This document shows, piece after piece, positions 23,921 through 35,300 of a DNA stretch of 64,000 bases. Below the pieces are notes generated by a model. The model had not been told where the DNA came from. It made no database searches and saw nothing but the letters and a program-made list of their open reading frames with translations. The DNA is from Pilaira anomala (taxonomy: Eukaryota > Mucoromycota > Mucoromycetes > Mucorales > Mucoraceae). Position numbers and translations under genes: made by a program. Positions within the stretch are counted from its first letter, which is position 1. Every line of letters begins with the position of its first letter. The DNA lies in assembly GCA_025716855.1 (NCBI GenBank), contig JAIXMQ010000056.1, positions 1 through 64,000 on the forward strand. Reading direction: 5' to 3'.

Positions 23921-26480
23921 TTGGATTTAATCTTACTAATTGAAAAAAAAAGGTGATTTTAAAATGGCTCTCCAAAAATTTATGGGGTCAATTCAACCTA
24001 TTGTTGGTAAGCTATCCGTAGATGATGAAGGAGACGATATAGTCACGAGCCGTACATCTACCGAGATCAATGCGCCTACATCTACAAAAAACAGCGAAGA
24101 TGTAGAAGGTTTAAGAAACATGGTAGAAGAATTGAAAGATAGCTTTCAAAAGAGCCAAGAATCAACTGCAAAAATTCGAAGAGAAAAAAATGAATTATTA
24201 ATGAAGATGAGTAAGGCGCTTGCTGATATCAAAGATCGTGATGATCAAATTGCTCGATTAGAACAAAAGAGTAGTCAGAACAGAAATCCTGAAATTTCGG
24301 TAGTCCCTACTAACAAATCAAATACTTCTTTGACAACGTCCTCATCTCCTTCTTCTCCCCCACCACCGCCACCACCGCCACCACCACCACCACCACCACC
24401 AATACTTAAATCAAAAGCAGCCGTGCAGGAAGAAGCGTATCCTGCTGTAAAGAGAAGAAATCTAGTCAAACGAAGTTCCTCACATCGCTCTTCTACATAC
24501 TTGCATCCGCTTGCTCTTAATCTTTGTTTCCCAGATCTGAAAACATTGCATGAAAACAGCACTACCTCCGACCCAATTAGTTTCCGACCCAATAAGCAAG
24601 AAGCTAGCGAGCCTGAAATTTCAAAAAAACAAACTACTACTATGAAGCAGTTTTTTTGGTCAAAGTTACCTATGGATAAAATTGGGCATACAGTCTGGAA
24701 CGAGCTTTCGAATAAACCCGATTTCAGTAGTGACGGCGGTAGTAGTTCAAGCGAAGATGAAGAGGACGAGACATTAACGCCTACTCTACAGGAACTCGAT
24801 ACAGTTGAATTAGAAAGACTATTTAAAAAAAGTAATGGTCTTCATACCAAGAACGTAACTACAGAAGCAGTAGTTGTACGAAAGCAAAATATGGTTACCT
24901 TATTAGAATTCAATCGTGCAAATAACATTGCTATCATGTTAGCCAAAATTCGATTACCTTATCCTGATATTCGAGACGCCATTTGGAATATTGATGACCA
25001 TAGTCTAAGTATCGATAATTTAATGTCCATTCGACAATATATTCCTACAAAAGAAGAAATCGAAATCGTAAAGGAATATACAGGTGATATTGATATGTTG
25101 GGTAATGCAGAAAGATATTTTAGATCGGTAAGTTTCACTTAAAATATGTAGAGAAAGGTGAATGATTATTTATTTTTACTAATTTTTTTTTTTTTTTTTT
25201 TTTTTTTAGATTATGTATATTCCCAGGTTAGCAGATCGTGTCAGTTGCATGATTTTTAGACGTCGCTTTAAGCACGAATTGGAAGAAATTGTACCTGAAT
25301 TAGATACAATTCAAATGGCCATGACTGAACTTCGAGAAAGTGCTCGGTTTAAGCAAGTCCTAAAGGTAAAATAAGATATATTGAACTTTTTTCATGCAAA
25401 GTTTTTGGGAAGGTTTTTTTTCTGTATCTCATTTAATTATATAGACTGTACTCGCTATTGGTAATCATTTAAATGGTCAAACAATACGTGGTAATGCATG
25501 TGGGTTTCATTTAGATGCATTATTAAAGGTAACAGAAATATTAGTGACTAATTACAAAAAAAAACAACTTAATTTTTATTTTTCAGATGAGAGATACTAG
25601 AGCGGAAGGTGAAGGAATCAGTAACGTACCTACTTTGCTGCATTATTTAGTGTACTTTTTATCAAAGTCCGATGACGATGTAGTGAATTTCAGACAGGAC
25701 ATTTCTCACTTACAAGCAGCCGCCAAATGTAAGCGTAGTACAACTAAGCCCATTTTTTCCCTCTTACCTTAAACTAACATATCATAACAGTATCCCCACC
25801 GACTCTATTTGCTAGCGTAAATGCTTTAAACGGTAGTTTAAATCAAATCAAAGAAGAATTAAACAATAACCAAAGAAGAAAGACAAATGAGTCTCAAATC
25901 GATAGATTTGCAGAGTCTATGGAAGAATTTATATCTGAAGCAGAGCCCATTGTAGAAGATTTAAAATCAATGACAAGCGACATCGAAGAGAAATTGAGAG
26001 AATTAATACTGTATTATGGTGAGGACCCTAATATCATCAAATCAGAAGAGTTTTTTGAAATAATTTCCACCTTTTCAAATTCATTTGAGGTAAAGTTATA
26101 AATATACATATATATATCCTGTCTTTACTTCACCGTTATCTAATATGAAAAGTAGAAAGCACAAATAGAAATCCATGAAGCGAGAGAAAGAGCATTAAAG
26201 AGACAACGTCATCAGGAAATGCAAATCAAAGTGAGAGCATAGATATATATATATATAATATCTAGATATAAACTAACCCTTTCTTATCATAAAGAAACGA
26301 CAATCCGTCATTGCATCACCAAACGTGTTATCGCCTTGTTCACCTCTCTTGAGCCCAAACTTTATGAGATCTTCTGAAGATGGTTTCGAACAAGTATTAA
26401 GAGAGCTTAAAGCAGGTCTTAGGCGTAGTAATAGTCAACATGTATTGCGAAAGAAAATCACTATTATCAAGGCGGAATAA
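20884..26480 (+). CDS. Formin (GBD/FH3-FH1-FH2)
   Basis: There are thirteen exons: 20884-21363, 21432-22345, 22445-22603, 22661-22748, 22858-23615, 23674-23870, 23953-25127, 25210-25365, 25445-25528, 25587-25728, 25791-26089, 26156-26230 and 26295-26480, giving 1570 aa. The N-terminus is Ser/Pro-rich. The Rho-binding GBD starts near LLDELNMKDAHREKLRQLP (residue ~160), and GBD/FH3 continues through WINEFLSRRHGGL, LLNTKPG and the 22858-23870 exons. A coiled coil follows (NMVEELKDSFQKSQ), then a short FH1 with about 16 consecutive prolines (residue ~1000). FH2 (~1085-1510) holds the FFWSKLP, RHLDNL-like IDNLMSIRQYIP and TIRGNACGFHLDALLK signatures. Formins nucleate and elongate linear actin for polarised growth, septation and cables. 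No clear DAD is seen at the C-terminus, only basic LRELKAGLRRSN. The chosen start is the ATG of MSQNNV; an in-frame upstream ATT/ATG-less extension is unlikely. Confidence 0.93.
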
Positions 26481-26612
26481 GAAAAAAGTTTAATTTTCTC
26501 CTTTTTTTTTTTTACAATAATAATAATAATAATAAAGAAAATCTTTTTTCTTTTCTTTTCTACATACAAAAAAAAAAAGCTTCCTTTTCTTCTTTAAGTA
26601 ACAATTTTTTAA

Positions 26613-27618
26613 ATGTATGGTACTTCGGCATCTACATTAGAGGCAAAAGTAGTCATCTTGGGAAGTCAAGGTAATGAATATAACATTCAAACTTTAAGGA
26701 TGTAAAAATGGGCTTAAATTTTTACTTTTTTATATAAAATAGGTGTTGGTAAAACTTCCATTGTTGTACGCTATATTAATAAAACATTTTCACCTAATTC
26801 TACTTCGACTATTGGTGCTTCATTCATGACAAAAAAACTGTAAGACCCTCTTTTTCTTTTGTTCTTTTTTTTTATTTTTTTTGCCTGGCTTTTGTTTATA
26901 TTTTAATTGACAGCACAAACAACTCTTTTAATGTCATGTAGAACAGTTGATGATTGTAAAGTAAGATTACAAATTTGGGATACAGCAGGACAAGGTAACC
27001 ATATAATAAAATAGGCTTTGATAGAGAGAGAGAGAGAGAGTGTGTGTGTGTGTGCGCGCGAAGAACAAAAAAAAAAAAAAAAAAAAAAAAAAAATAGATT
27101 TGGAGTTAGAGTTAGTAATTGAAAAAGTTTACGAGTATAGAAAGATTTCGGGCCATGGCTCCAATGTATTATAGAGGTGCACACGCAGCTCTATTGGTTT
27201 ACGATATTACATCTCAAGAAAGCTTTGAAGAACTTTCGTCATGGATTGAAGGTAATATATATATAAATGTCCTGATTGATTTGTTAAAAAAAAAGACTAC
27301 TATTTACCAGAGCTTAAAAGAAATATGACCGAGGATTTGGTCATGGTCGTAGTTGCAAATAAATTGGATTTGGCTCAGATCAGAAGAGAAGTACCATATG
27401 ATGATGCGCAACAGTTTATCACGCGCGCGTTAGGTCCTGATACATTATTATATGAAGTATCTGCTAAAGAAGACAATGGTACAATTGAAGAAATTTTTGT
27501 TCATATTGGCCGTATACTCGTTGACCGTAAACAATATATTCCTGTAAGAAAGCCCATTACTTACTTACCAATGGATGAAGAACCACAACCTCCGAAATCA
27601 TCATGTTGTGGGTTTTAA
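26613..27618 (+). CDS. Rab-family small GTPase (Rab5/Rab22-like)
   Basis: Exons 26613-26670, 26743-26839, 26942-26994, 27141-27251 and 27311-27618 give 208 aa. The G motifs are all present: GSQGVGKTS (P loop), switch I with STIGASF, WDTAGQERF, NKLD and VSAKE. The C-terminus SSCCGF carries the double Cys for geranylgeranylation. GASFMTK and AMAPMYYRGAHAALLVYDIT resemble the Rab5/Rab22/Rab31 group, which acts on early endosomes. The subfamily is less sure than the family. The gene lies 132 bp downstream of the formin in the same direction. Intron 3 carries a GA-GT-GC compound microsatellite and a long A run. Confidence 0.92.
27023..27093. repeat. Compound microsatellite in a Rab intron
   Basis: A run of GA (27023-27040) passes directly into TG (27041-27054) and then CG (27055-27060), followed after six bases by about 27 A. 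It lies wholly within an intron of the Rab gene. Confidence 0.85.
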
Positions 27619-27942
27619 AAAGAAAAACAACATTATTCCCCCCAACAACTCACCAAAACGATCGTTCTTTTTTTTTTTTTAATATTTTAAACAATAAAAA
27701 AATAAATAAAAGAAACTTACTATTATTACTCGCAAAATAAGAACTCTTCTTTTTATGTAAGTACAATATTTCTGTATATTTTTTACAGAAGATCTACAGA
27801 ATATACATACATTATTGTTAAATGTATTAAATTGTGAGTCGGGGAGGCCCCCTCTTTCTTTTTTTTTTAAAAATTCTGAAATATAAAAGCAACATGTTTT
27901 TTGACATTTTTATTTTTTTTTTGTTTTTTCTAAATAACAACT

Positions 27943-28752
27943 ATGATTTTTCCTTTTATTTTTATTGTTCTCTTTGTTTCGTTGGCTTTTTCTTTGCCCA
28001 CTCTTGAAGGCTCTTGCGATATTAGTCCTCAAGATTATTATGGTCTTCGTAAGTAGTAAATAAACACATAGATAAATATTATAGTTACGCATAATTCTTA
28101 GCTTAACATTTCTCTTAAATTTTAGCTCGTAAAGCACTTGCCAACAATCCCCCCTTTTGTGGTATGCCCTATAACCAATTAAACTTGGCAAGAATTACTG
28201 CTGTTCAAGTAATGAACTCAAGTACATGTAATCTTTGTCTCAGAGTACGAAATCCATCCCATCCCAAAAGAATGATACATGTATTAGCAGTTGATCTCGG
28301 TGGTAGCGGATTAGATGTAAGAATATAATTAGGCACATACAATGAGCGATAATTTTATTAATTATAACTTAATTTATTAGTTGAGTATTCCCTCTTTTAA
28401 ATATCTTTTTGGTCAAGGCACTGATCGTGCCCCTGCTACTTGGTCCACTGTAGATAATTCTTTTTGCAAAGGTATTTATACGCCTGGTGAAATTAATCTC
28501 GAACAAGGTGTAGATTCTCCTATCATTCAGAAGGCCGCAACCAAAAAATTAGGCATAGTAAAACCAAAGAAAACGTTTAAAACAAAGACCGAGAAAAAGA
28601 CTGCAGAAAAGACGGAAGAAAAGAATGCAAATAAGATAGAAAAGAAGGCAAGAAAAAAGAACCCACAAAAATCACAAAAGAAAGAGCAACAAAAAAAATC
28701 ACTCAAAGAGCTGTATAAAGCCGCATGGAATAGAAACTTACAACAATATTAA
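27943..28752 (+). CDS. Secreted DPBB (expansin/RlpA-like) protein with Lys-rich tail
   Basis: Exons 27943-28048, 28126-28316 and 28381-28752 give 222 aa. A signal peptide (MIFPFIFIVLFVSLAFSLP) is followed by a compact double-psi beta-barrel-like domain of about 110 residues. Its cysteines sit in GSCDIS, PPFCGMPYN, STCNLCLRV and NSFCKGIY, and the typical end is HVLAVDLGGSGLDLSIPSFK. DPBB proteins of fungi are secreted wall-associated or carbohydrate-binding proteins, and many have no known activity. The expansin catalytic Asp pattern (HFD) is not evident. Residues ~160-215 are almost half Lys/Glu (for example EKKTAEKTEEKNANKIEKKA), an unusual tail. The next gene in tandem also encodes a secretory-pathway protein with a basic ectodomain. 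Confidence 0.75.
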
Positions 28753-28972
28753 TGCATTCAAATTTTTTTTAGAAAAGGCAATGACACTAAATGTACCAAA
28801 AGTTCTCACATCAAAACAAAGGGGGTTATTTTTTTTTTCGGAACCAAAAGGTTTTATTATTTGGATATCCCTCATTTTAACAAACACAACAATAAAAATA
28901 AAATATATAAATATATATGATATCTTGATTCTCTCATCTTTACAATTTAAAAATCTATTATTCTATAGTAAA

Positions 28973-29733
28973 ATGTTGTTATATTCCATCAGTTTAGCTT
29001 TACTTTTACCCCTCGTGATCTGTTCTTGTAAAGAATAATATAAATTTAAGTTATATCAAATGTAGCACACTAACACAAAAATTATCATTTAACATATGTA
29101 GATGATGGTTTCAGCGTAAATCAAGGAGACAGTGTAGAAAATAAAATTGAATCAGGAGCACATACAAATCAGAATCATACAGAATCTTTGGCATCTACCA
29201 GTTCTAGTGCATCCACAGGACATATCAACTTCCAAAGATCAAAGCGTGCTGCATCTTCAAAAGTAAAGCGTTACCGGATTAGAAAATCAAAGCAAGAAAA
29301 ATTTGAAAAGGTACCAGCATCTTACGTTCAGACAACCGTTGAAGCCAACGATTTCATTCCCAAAAATTCACACTTGAATCGACGTCAAAATTCACTTGAC
29401 GAAAATCGTAATAGCGAAAGAAATTTAACATTGTATTTCTGTTTAGCAGTTGCCTTTTTATTATTTGTAGGTATGGCAACTTCACTTGTTTGTAGTTATA
29501 AAAAACGCAAGAATCGTGCCAGTTTACAAAAATCAACAGAAGAACCTAGTATTTTTCATCGTTCTGTACAAAAGCCAGAACCTGTATTTGATTCTGATCA
29601 TAATATTCAAACCAAATGGAGAATTCATAGTTTCTTGGGTGTAGTTTCTTCTGTCGTAGCCAAATTACCTAAAACTCGATCTATGGTTAGCAGTGTTGGT
29701 CATATACCTGTCACTCAACAAAGACAATATTAA
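28973..29733 (+). CDS. Signal-peptide, single-pass membrane protein, unknown function
   Basis: Exons 28973-29027 and 29102-29733 give 228 aa. The first exon encodes just a signal peptide (MLLYSISLALLLPLVICSC). The ectodomain is Ser/Thr-rich, then basic (SKVKRYRIRKSKQEKFEKV), with NHT and NLT as possible N-glycosylation sites. One transmembrane helix lies at about 139-162 (LTLYFCLAVAFLLFVGMATS), with a stop-transfer YKKRKNR and a cytosolic tail of about 65 residues. I do not recognise the family. It lies 220 bp behind the DPBB gene in the same direction, and a common role at the cell surface is only an inference. Confidence 0.75.
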
Positions 29734-30169
29734 AAGAATTAGACAATCAAAATTTCCTCCCCCCGCCCCCCTTTTTTTTGTATCAAAAATTAGAAATTTG
29801 TCATATAAATAATCTAGAATAGAACATTAAATAGACATATACACAATTAATACAGTAAAAATAAAAGACAATGTATTTATTTTTGAGCATATAATTATCA
29901 ATAACCTAAACATAATTAAATAATTGATTTTTGTTTTATATTTACTACAAAATTCCTTTGTTTATAAAACTATTGTTTATGCACTGTATTTCAGTAAAGA
30001 GGCTATATAGCAAGGCTTTCTAAGTAAAGAAAAAAAAAATGGATTGGATCACTTGGTAGACAGAGGAAGAAAGCAATGTTATTTTATATTGGAAACTCAA
30101 TTTATTTAGATAAATTTCTTTTTTACATAAAATATCTTTTATTTATTTTTCTCTCTCTTTTTTTTTACC
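29734..30169. other. Intergenic, no gene seen
   Basis: AT-rich terminator and promoter DNA between two plus-strand genes, with a short CCCCGCCCCCC tract just after the membrane-protein gene. There is no coding or RNA signal I can support. Confidence 0.6.
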
Positions 30170-31999
30170 ATGAATAGAGCAAAAAAGAGAAAAACACCTT
30201 GTTATTTGGACGCAGCTGACGTACCTATTCTTAACACTAAACGTCCTATTTACAATGAACACACTGACCCTACTCGACCCACTGTCAAGTTACGATCCTT
30301 GGTAGATCAAGGAAATTACGAAGAAGCTAAAACGTTGTTCATTGAAATTGTCAAAAGTAATAAATATCATTTCAAGAATTTATGGAGAGTAATTATCAAC
30401 ATTCCATTCTTCGATTCATGAGCTGATCTTGTTTTCTATGTTAGGTTGGTATAGAAATTATTGGAAAAACTTCGCCAAAAGATTTATTAGGATATTTGAA
30501 AGCTGTCTTTATTAGTTCTCCTCCTGTTTATGTAAAAATACTTTAATTACAAATTAAAAGATATTTTAACTAACTGATTATTTCCTTCTTATTGGATAGG
30601 CTCCAGAGACATTTAATGTATATATAGATCAATTAATACTCGAAGAGAACTTTGAAGAAGCACTTGAGGAGATAGAACTGTAAATTAAACATTTTCTTCT
30701 CTTCTATTTTCATGCTTATCAATACTTACTGCATTCTCTGTCATTAGTCGTTACGATAATAGTGTATTCCATCATCCAATCCTTTTAAGAAAGATGGCTA
30801 TCTGTAGTTACCATTTGTGGAAGAAAGCCAAAGATAGATTACCTGAATCATATTTTGAAGATGAAGATGACCGAGATCAATATGATTTAAATATTATTCA
30901 ATACGAAAAACGTACTCCAATTGCATCAAGGTACTTATCTCAAGCACACGCCACTTACCTTCGTGATGCTGAATTACTTGATATCTATTTTGATGTAAGT
31001 TATTTTTTTTTTGTCATAAACAATAAATTCTCTAAATTTCTTCATTAGTTTCTTACCTTAATAGAAGATAAATATACAATTAAGGAAGTTGTTCTCAATT
31101 CACTAAAAGCACATGAAAAAAATCCGGATTATTATCTTCTCTTGTAAGTTATATTGTAAAAGTACAATTTTAATTTTTCTGTATGCTAATGATTTTTTTA
31201 TAGTACTCTACTCAAAATCAATAACCAGATCAAAGTATTCGAGACAAAAGACTATATATTGTCACTTTATGAACTTAATCCAAACTTAAAGACAGAAGAA
31301 ATGAATCTAGATAAATTCTGTCAAGCCAAATGTATCGAAATAGGTAAGCACTCCTTATTGTTCAGATACTATGGCTTTTAATTTAACCTATAAATTAGTT
31401 GAAACATTAGACGATGCTGGATCCAGTTTAGAAGATCTTGAAAAAGCTTATGCCTTAGCTTTACGTATTTTCAAATTATACATTTATCGTTTTGAACATG
31501 GCAATCCAGAAACTTGGTTTCAAGAAGTTGTGATGGAGTTATTTAATAATGCAATGAGGTAAGCATGCATAAAATATCTATTTCTTTAATAATTTATTGA
31601 CATAATGATTATAGTGAACCCATTGTGAAGGAATATCATGATCGACATGTAGATACTTTACTACGATCACCTTTTATAAAAAACAAAATATCAGGGAATT
31701 GGTCTCTTTTAGTTGATTTAATGAAGGAGCTTGTAAGAAAGTACGAAGAAGAACATACTAAAGGTGAAGGCGAAGAGGCAAACTTGGATGAACAAGAACA
31801 AGAGGAAGAACAAGAGGAAGACATCAAAGAAGAGCCAGAAGCGCAAGAAGAAGGTGAGGAAGAAACAGATGAAGATGATGAAGAGACAGAAGAAGAGCAA
31901 GAAGAGGAAGAGGAGGAAGCTAAAGAAGAACAAGAATATGAATTCCAATATGATGATGAAGATATCATTTTGGAACGTGAATCATTCATGGATTTTTAG
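30170..31999 (+). CDS. Probable RNA polymerase I factor, Rrn11/TAF1A-like
   Basis: Exons 30170-30388, 30445-30531, 30600-30679, 30748-30994, 31049-31143, 31204-31343, 31399-31558 and 31615-31999 give 470 aa. The N-terminus is basic (MNRAKKRKTP). The middle is helical, TPR-like, with YEEAKTLFIEIVKS, the motif RTPIASRYLSQAHATYLRDAEL and LKAHEKNPDYYLLL, the last typical of Rrn11/TAF1A proteins of the Pol I core factor/SL1. The last ~70 residues are strongly acidic (Glu/Gln repeats), a feature of nucleolar proteins. The sixth intron is taken as 31344-31398 (55 nt), not as the 22-nt GT-AG pair inside it, because both keep frame and the first has a normal size. The family call is from pattern memory and moderate. 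Confidence 0.6.
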
Positions 32000-32130
32000 A
32001 ATAGAAATGCATTATTACCAGTCACGAGTATAAAAAAAAAATTATCATTTTCGAAAAAAAAAAAAATATCATTTTAGTGTTTTTCCTTTTCATTACAACT
32101 TTTAAAATAATAATAATAAAAAAAAAAGAC

Positions 32131-32805
32131 ATGTCAGCATCAAAGACAGAAGGAAAGAAACCTTCCAGTAGACTTTTAGGCATGAAGGTAAAGAAAAAAA
32201 AAAAAAAAAAGAAGAGAAATTACAAGAAATAATAATAATATTGGACTAGTTCATGCAACGGTCAATGGAAAAAGAAATGCAAGACCAACTAGAGAAAGAA
32301 CGTAAACGTGTTATATCAGAAGCAGAATGGGTTTTAGATACTAAAGAAACCAATGTGGAAAAACCGTAAATATCAACATTTTAAAGTATATTATATTTAT
32401 CATGTATTAATCACGTATCCTTATATAGTAAAATTCAAATTGAATATCAACCAAGTTTTCTTCCTTTTACACAAGAAACTTCTTCTGGTAGAAGATCATT
32501 CAACAGTTTTAATAAAGAAATTGAAGTAAGTACAAAGTTTTTATATGGATTAAAAAAAAAATGGAATCGATAATTTAATTATGCAAAAATGATATAAGTC
32601 CAAAATTGTAGACGATGAAAAGACGCAACGATTAGCTCGTGAGGAAGAAGTCGAAAATGCAAATAAAATATCAGATAAAGAATTTGGAAAACAAATGCAA
32701 TCCATTCGATCCGTGTCAAAAAAGACTAAAAAGAGAAAGTCGGAAAAATCAAAGGATTCACCCTCTAAAAAAGCAAACCTCAATCAATTCATCAAGCCGG
32801 AATAA
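32131..32805 (+). CDS. MPP6: MPP6-like nuclear exosome cofactor
   Basis: Exons 32131-32187, 32250-32365, 32429-32525 and 32599-32805 give 158 aa, close to human MPHOSPH6 (160). The family signature SRLLGMKFMQRSMEKE opens the protein and is split by intron 1. EAEWVLD follows, and the C-terminus is a Lys-rich tail with a KKTKKRKSEK cluster fit for RNA binding or nuclear import. MPP6 binds the exosome core and helps the Mtr4/Rrp6 pathway in 5.8S rRNA processing and RNA decay. It follows the Rrn11/TAF1A-like gene in the same direction; both concern rRNA, but this may be chance. Confidence 0.88.
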
Positions 32806-33386
32806 GAAAATAGAGCTTAACTGTTATTATTTGCATACCATAAATAAATAATATTGTATTCGTGTGGAATTATTACTATGTACCTTAATATAATACAAAT
32901 ACGATCAAAAGTCATTTTCAAGCCTGTAAAATGTTGTTTAATACAGGTTTGATAATTTAATGCCTGCATTACTGTCGGTACTTATATTCAACCGCACCCA
33001 TCTGTCATAGTAAAGGTGTAACGTAGTTCCAATGAACAATGGAAGCAATAGAAGCTCACATTGTTTCTATCACAATTTAAAATTAGATTTTCTCTCTCAC
33101 ATTTTTCGTTTCCATGACGACATTTACAGATCAAGAATACCCTCGGCGATACTTGTTAAGAAAAGAGTAGTTACATTTGTTCAAGTGTGTGACTGAAATG
33201 TTGCTACCACAAATACACACAATAAACAGTTGTTCCGGAGACTCTATTCATCCGCCAATATTTACAAAAAAAAAGTTCAATCTCAATTTATATACACATA
33301 TAAACTTTTCTCACTCTTCTCTTTCTCTTTTGACTTGTTCTTTTCCCTTTTTTTTTTTATTTATACATATACATATATTTATCTTA
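32806..33386. other. Intergenic and upstream region of the LCB3-like gene
   Basis: An 18-codon upstream ORF (33114-33170, MTTFTDQEYPRRYLL...) lies about 215 bp before the LCB3-like start, followed by a CT-rich leader. The in-frame open stretch from 33177 to 33386 has no conserved look and I treat it as leader. Confidence 0.5.
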
Positions 33387-35300
33387 ATGGCAAGAAAAAC
33401 ATTTAAAACAATAGAGGCCGATGTAGATGCTGGTACTCATGATGATCGACTTTACAACAAGGCCTTTGAAGGTTTCAGAGCTACTTTTCGAAACCGTTTA
33501 TTACCTTTAGTACGTCATGAGACACCCATCTTGGCTTCCTTTCAAGTAAGTATAAAGAGCAGATAAAACAATACAGCCTAAAGCTGATCTTATCCAATTT
33601 AAGAAACGTATCCGTACTTCCGCTCTCGATAGTTATTTTGTTTGGACTGCAAATTTGGGTACACATACCTTTTTCATGATTTTCTTACCAATTTTAATTT
33701 GGTTCGGTAACGCTGAACTTGGTAGAAAGTAAGAAAAAAAAAAAAAGAAAAAAAAAAGTCCTTATTATCAACACTCTATTGATTTTTTTTAATTATTATT
33801 ATTATTAGCGTTGCTTTTCTGACAGCTTCAGGTGTATTTTGGTCGGGATTTATCAAGGTAACCAAAAATAATAATAATAATAACGAGACTTTATTATATG
33901 TTAAGATATGAGTAGGATTTTTTATGTCTCCCAAGACCTTTATCTCCACCCGTACATCGATTAACCATGTCTCCTTCTGTGGCTTTAGAATATGGGTTCC
34001 CATCTACGCATTCTACAAATTCCGTTTCTGTCGCGCTTTTTCTAATCTCTATTGCATGTGAAAAACTCGCCCCTGAATCACCTGCTAGAATTATCACCAC
34101 CATTGCTTGTGTAGTGTATGCGGTGAGTGTTGTATTTGGTCGAATTTATTGTGGCATGCATTCAGTGACAGGTAAAAGGAATAAAATAATGTAGTAAAGG
34201 GTAATTGGGAATAAACTAAAGAAAGTGGATTTAGATTGTATCGGTGGTACTATTTTAGCTTATTTAGTTTATATTGCTCAATGGACATTCAAAGATCAAT
34301 TTAATGCATTAATTACAAGTGATTCGTACTGGGGTAATTTTTTTAAAAAAAAAGAAAAGAAACTAGTATATCTGATTTTTTATTCTATTTTTTTCTTTCT
34401 AGTACTTATGACTATACCTATTTGTCTTATGCTTGTCTCGATTCAGTAAGTTTGTAAATCATACTATTTTATCTTTCTTGCCTAAACTATTCTTACTATA
34501 GTCCTGATCCAATGGAAAGATGTCCTTGTTTCGAAGACAGGTAAACAATAGAAACTTTATTATTTTTTTTCTTAAAAGTGACAAAATACCAACCTACAAA
34601 AAATAGTGTATGCTTTATGGGTGTTTTAATTGGGTTATTACCTGGTAGTTGGTTGTGTAATAACTCAGAATATTGTAATTCTGGATTATCTTCTTCTATT
34701 CTTTCAACTCAACTTGGTATTTTCGGTATACTTTTCTTATTATTAAAACTCCTTGCAGGTAAGTCATTAATAAAAAAAAAGAAAGGAATAATAATATAAA
34801 TAACATTTCGAACATGATTAGGTGTTGCTTGTTTATTTGTTTGGCGTATCGTCTGTAAAAAAGTATGTTATTACATCTTACCACCTATTTACCGTGTCTT
34901 CAATCTTCCCCATCGTAAATTCGAAATTGGTGCCAGAACTTACAAGAGTTTACGTCGAGAGAGTATTCATCCAGTGCCATCCGTTTTAGACTTTCAATCC
35001 ATGTCTGGAAATATGCAAGACCATGATCATGTAGGCATTCAATCCGCTATTGATCTTCGTGAAGCACGTGAAACTCAATTACTGTATCGTGGTGATATCA
35101 AAAAAGATATTCCTATTTCAACAGGTACAAAGTTCTCTGAAGAAGAAGTTTATGATCCTACTTCTCTTCTTATTATAGAGGATGCCCCCCTTCGTTACGA
35201 TGTGGATATTGTTACAAAATTAATTGTATACGCTGGCATTGGTATGGTAGCCGCTTATATCGCTCCCATCTTGTTTCAATTCATGTCACTGTCACTCTAA
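33387..35300 (+). CDS. LCB3: Sphingoid base-1-phosphate phosphatase (LCB3/SGPP type)
   Basis: Exons 33387-33545, 33604-33728, 33809-33857, 33916-34171, 34235-34333, 34403-34445, 34502-34540, 34607-34758 and 34822-35300 give 466 aa. The three PAP2 phosphatase motifs are complete. K111-x6-R118-P119 and P140-S-T-H143 are followed by R187-x5-H193-xxx-D197, with Gly in place of the usual Ser before the Arg. The order and the ILASFQKRIRTSALDSYFVW...GTHTFF region match Lcb3/Ysr3, an ER membrane enzyme that dephosphorylates dihydrosphingosine and phytosphingosine 1-phosphate. Several membrane helices follow. Motif three fixes the fourth intron at 34172-34234: the acceptor at ...GATTTAG restores HSVTD directly before CIGGTILAY. 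The start MARKTF is preferred over an in-frame upstream start at 33177. Confidence 0.9.

Noticed and set aside
24275..24592. Minus-strand frame with a poly-Gly run
   Set aside because: It is the antisense shadow of the poly-Pro FH1 segment of the formin.
27943..29733. One single gene joining the DPBB and membrane proteins
   Set aside because: Each part has its own start, signal peptide and stop, and no GT-AG pair joins them in frame.
31344..31365. A 22-nt GT-AG intron in the Rrn11/TAF1A-like gene
   Set aside because: It keeps frame, but a 55-nt intron from the same donor to the AG at 31397-31398 also keeps frame and matches the normal size here.
31636..31989. Minus-strand poly-Ser frame
   Set aside because: It is antisense to the Glu-rich tail of the Rrn11/TAF1A-like protein.
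31764..32033. Lys-rich plus-strand frame overlapping the Rrn11/TAF1A-like 3' end
   Set aside because: It is the +1 frame of the GAA/GAG-rich acidic tail and has no start context or conserved features.
33177..33386. N-terminal extension of the LCB3-like protein
   Set aside because: It is in frame, but low in coding character and rich in Phe/Ser from the CT-rich leader. The ATG at 33387 fits the family length.
33546..33576. A 31-nt intron in the LCB3-like gene
   Set aside because: The AG at 33602-33603 gives a 58-nt intron, keeps frame and yields the conserved LASFQKRIRTS junction without eight extra residues.
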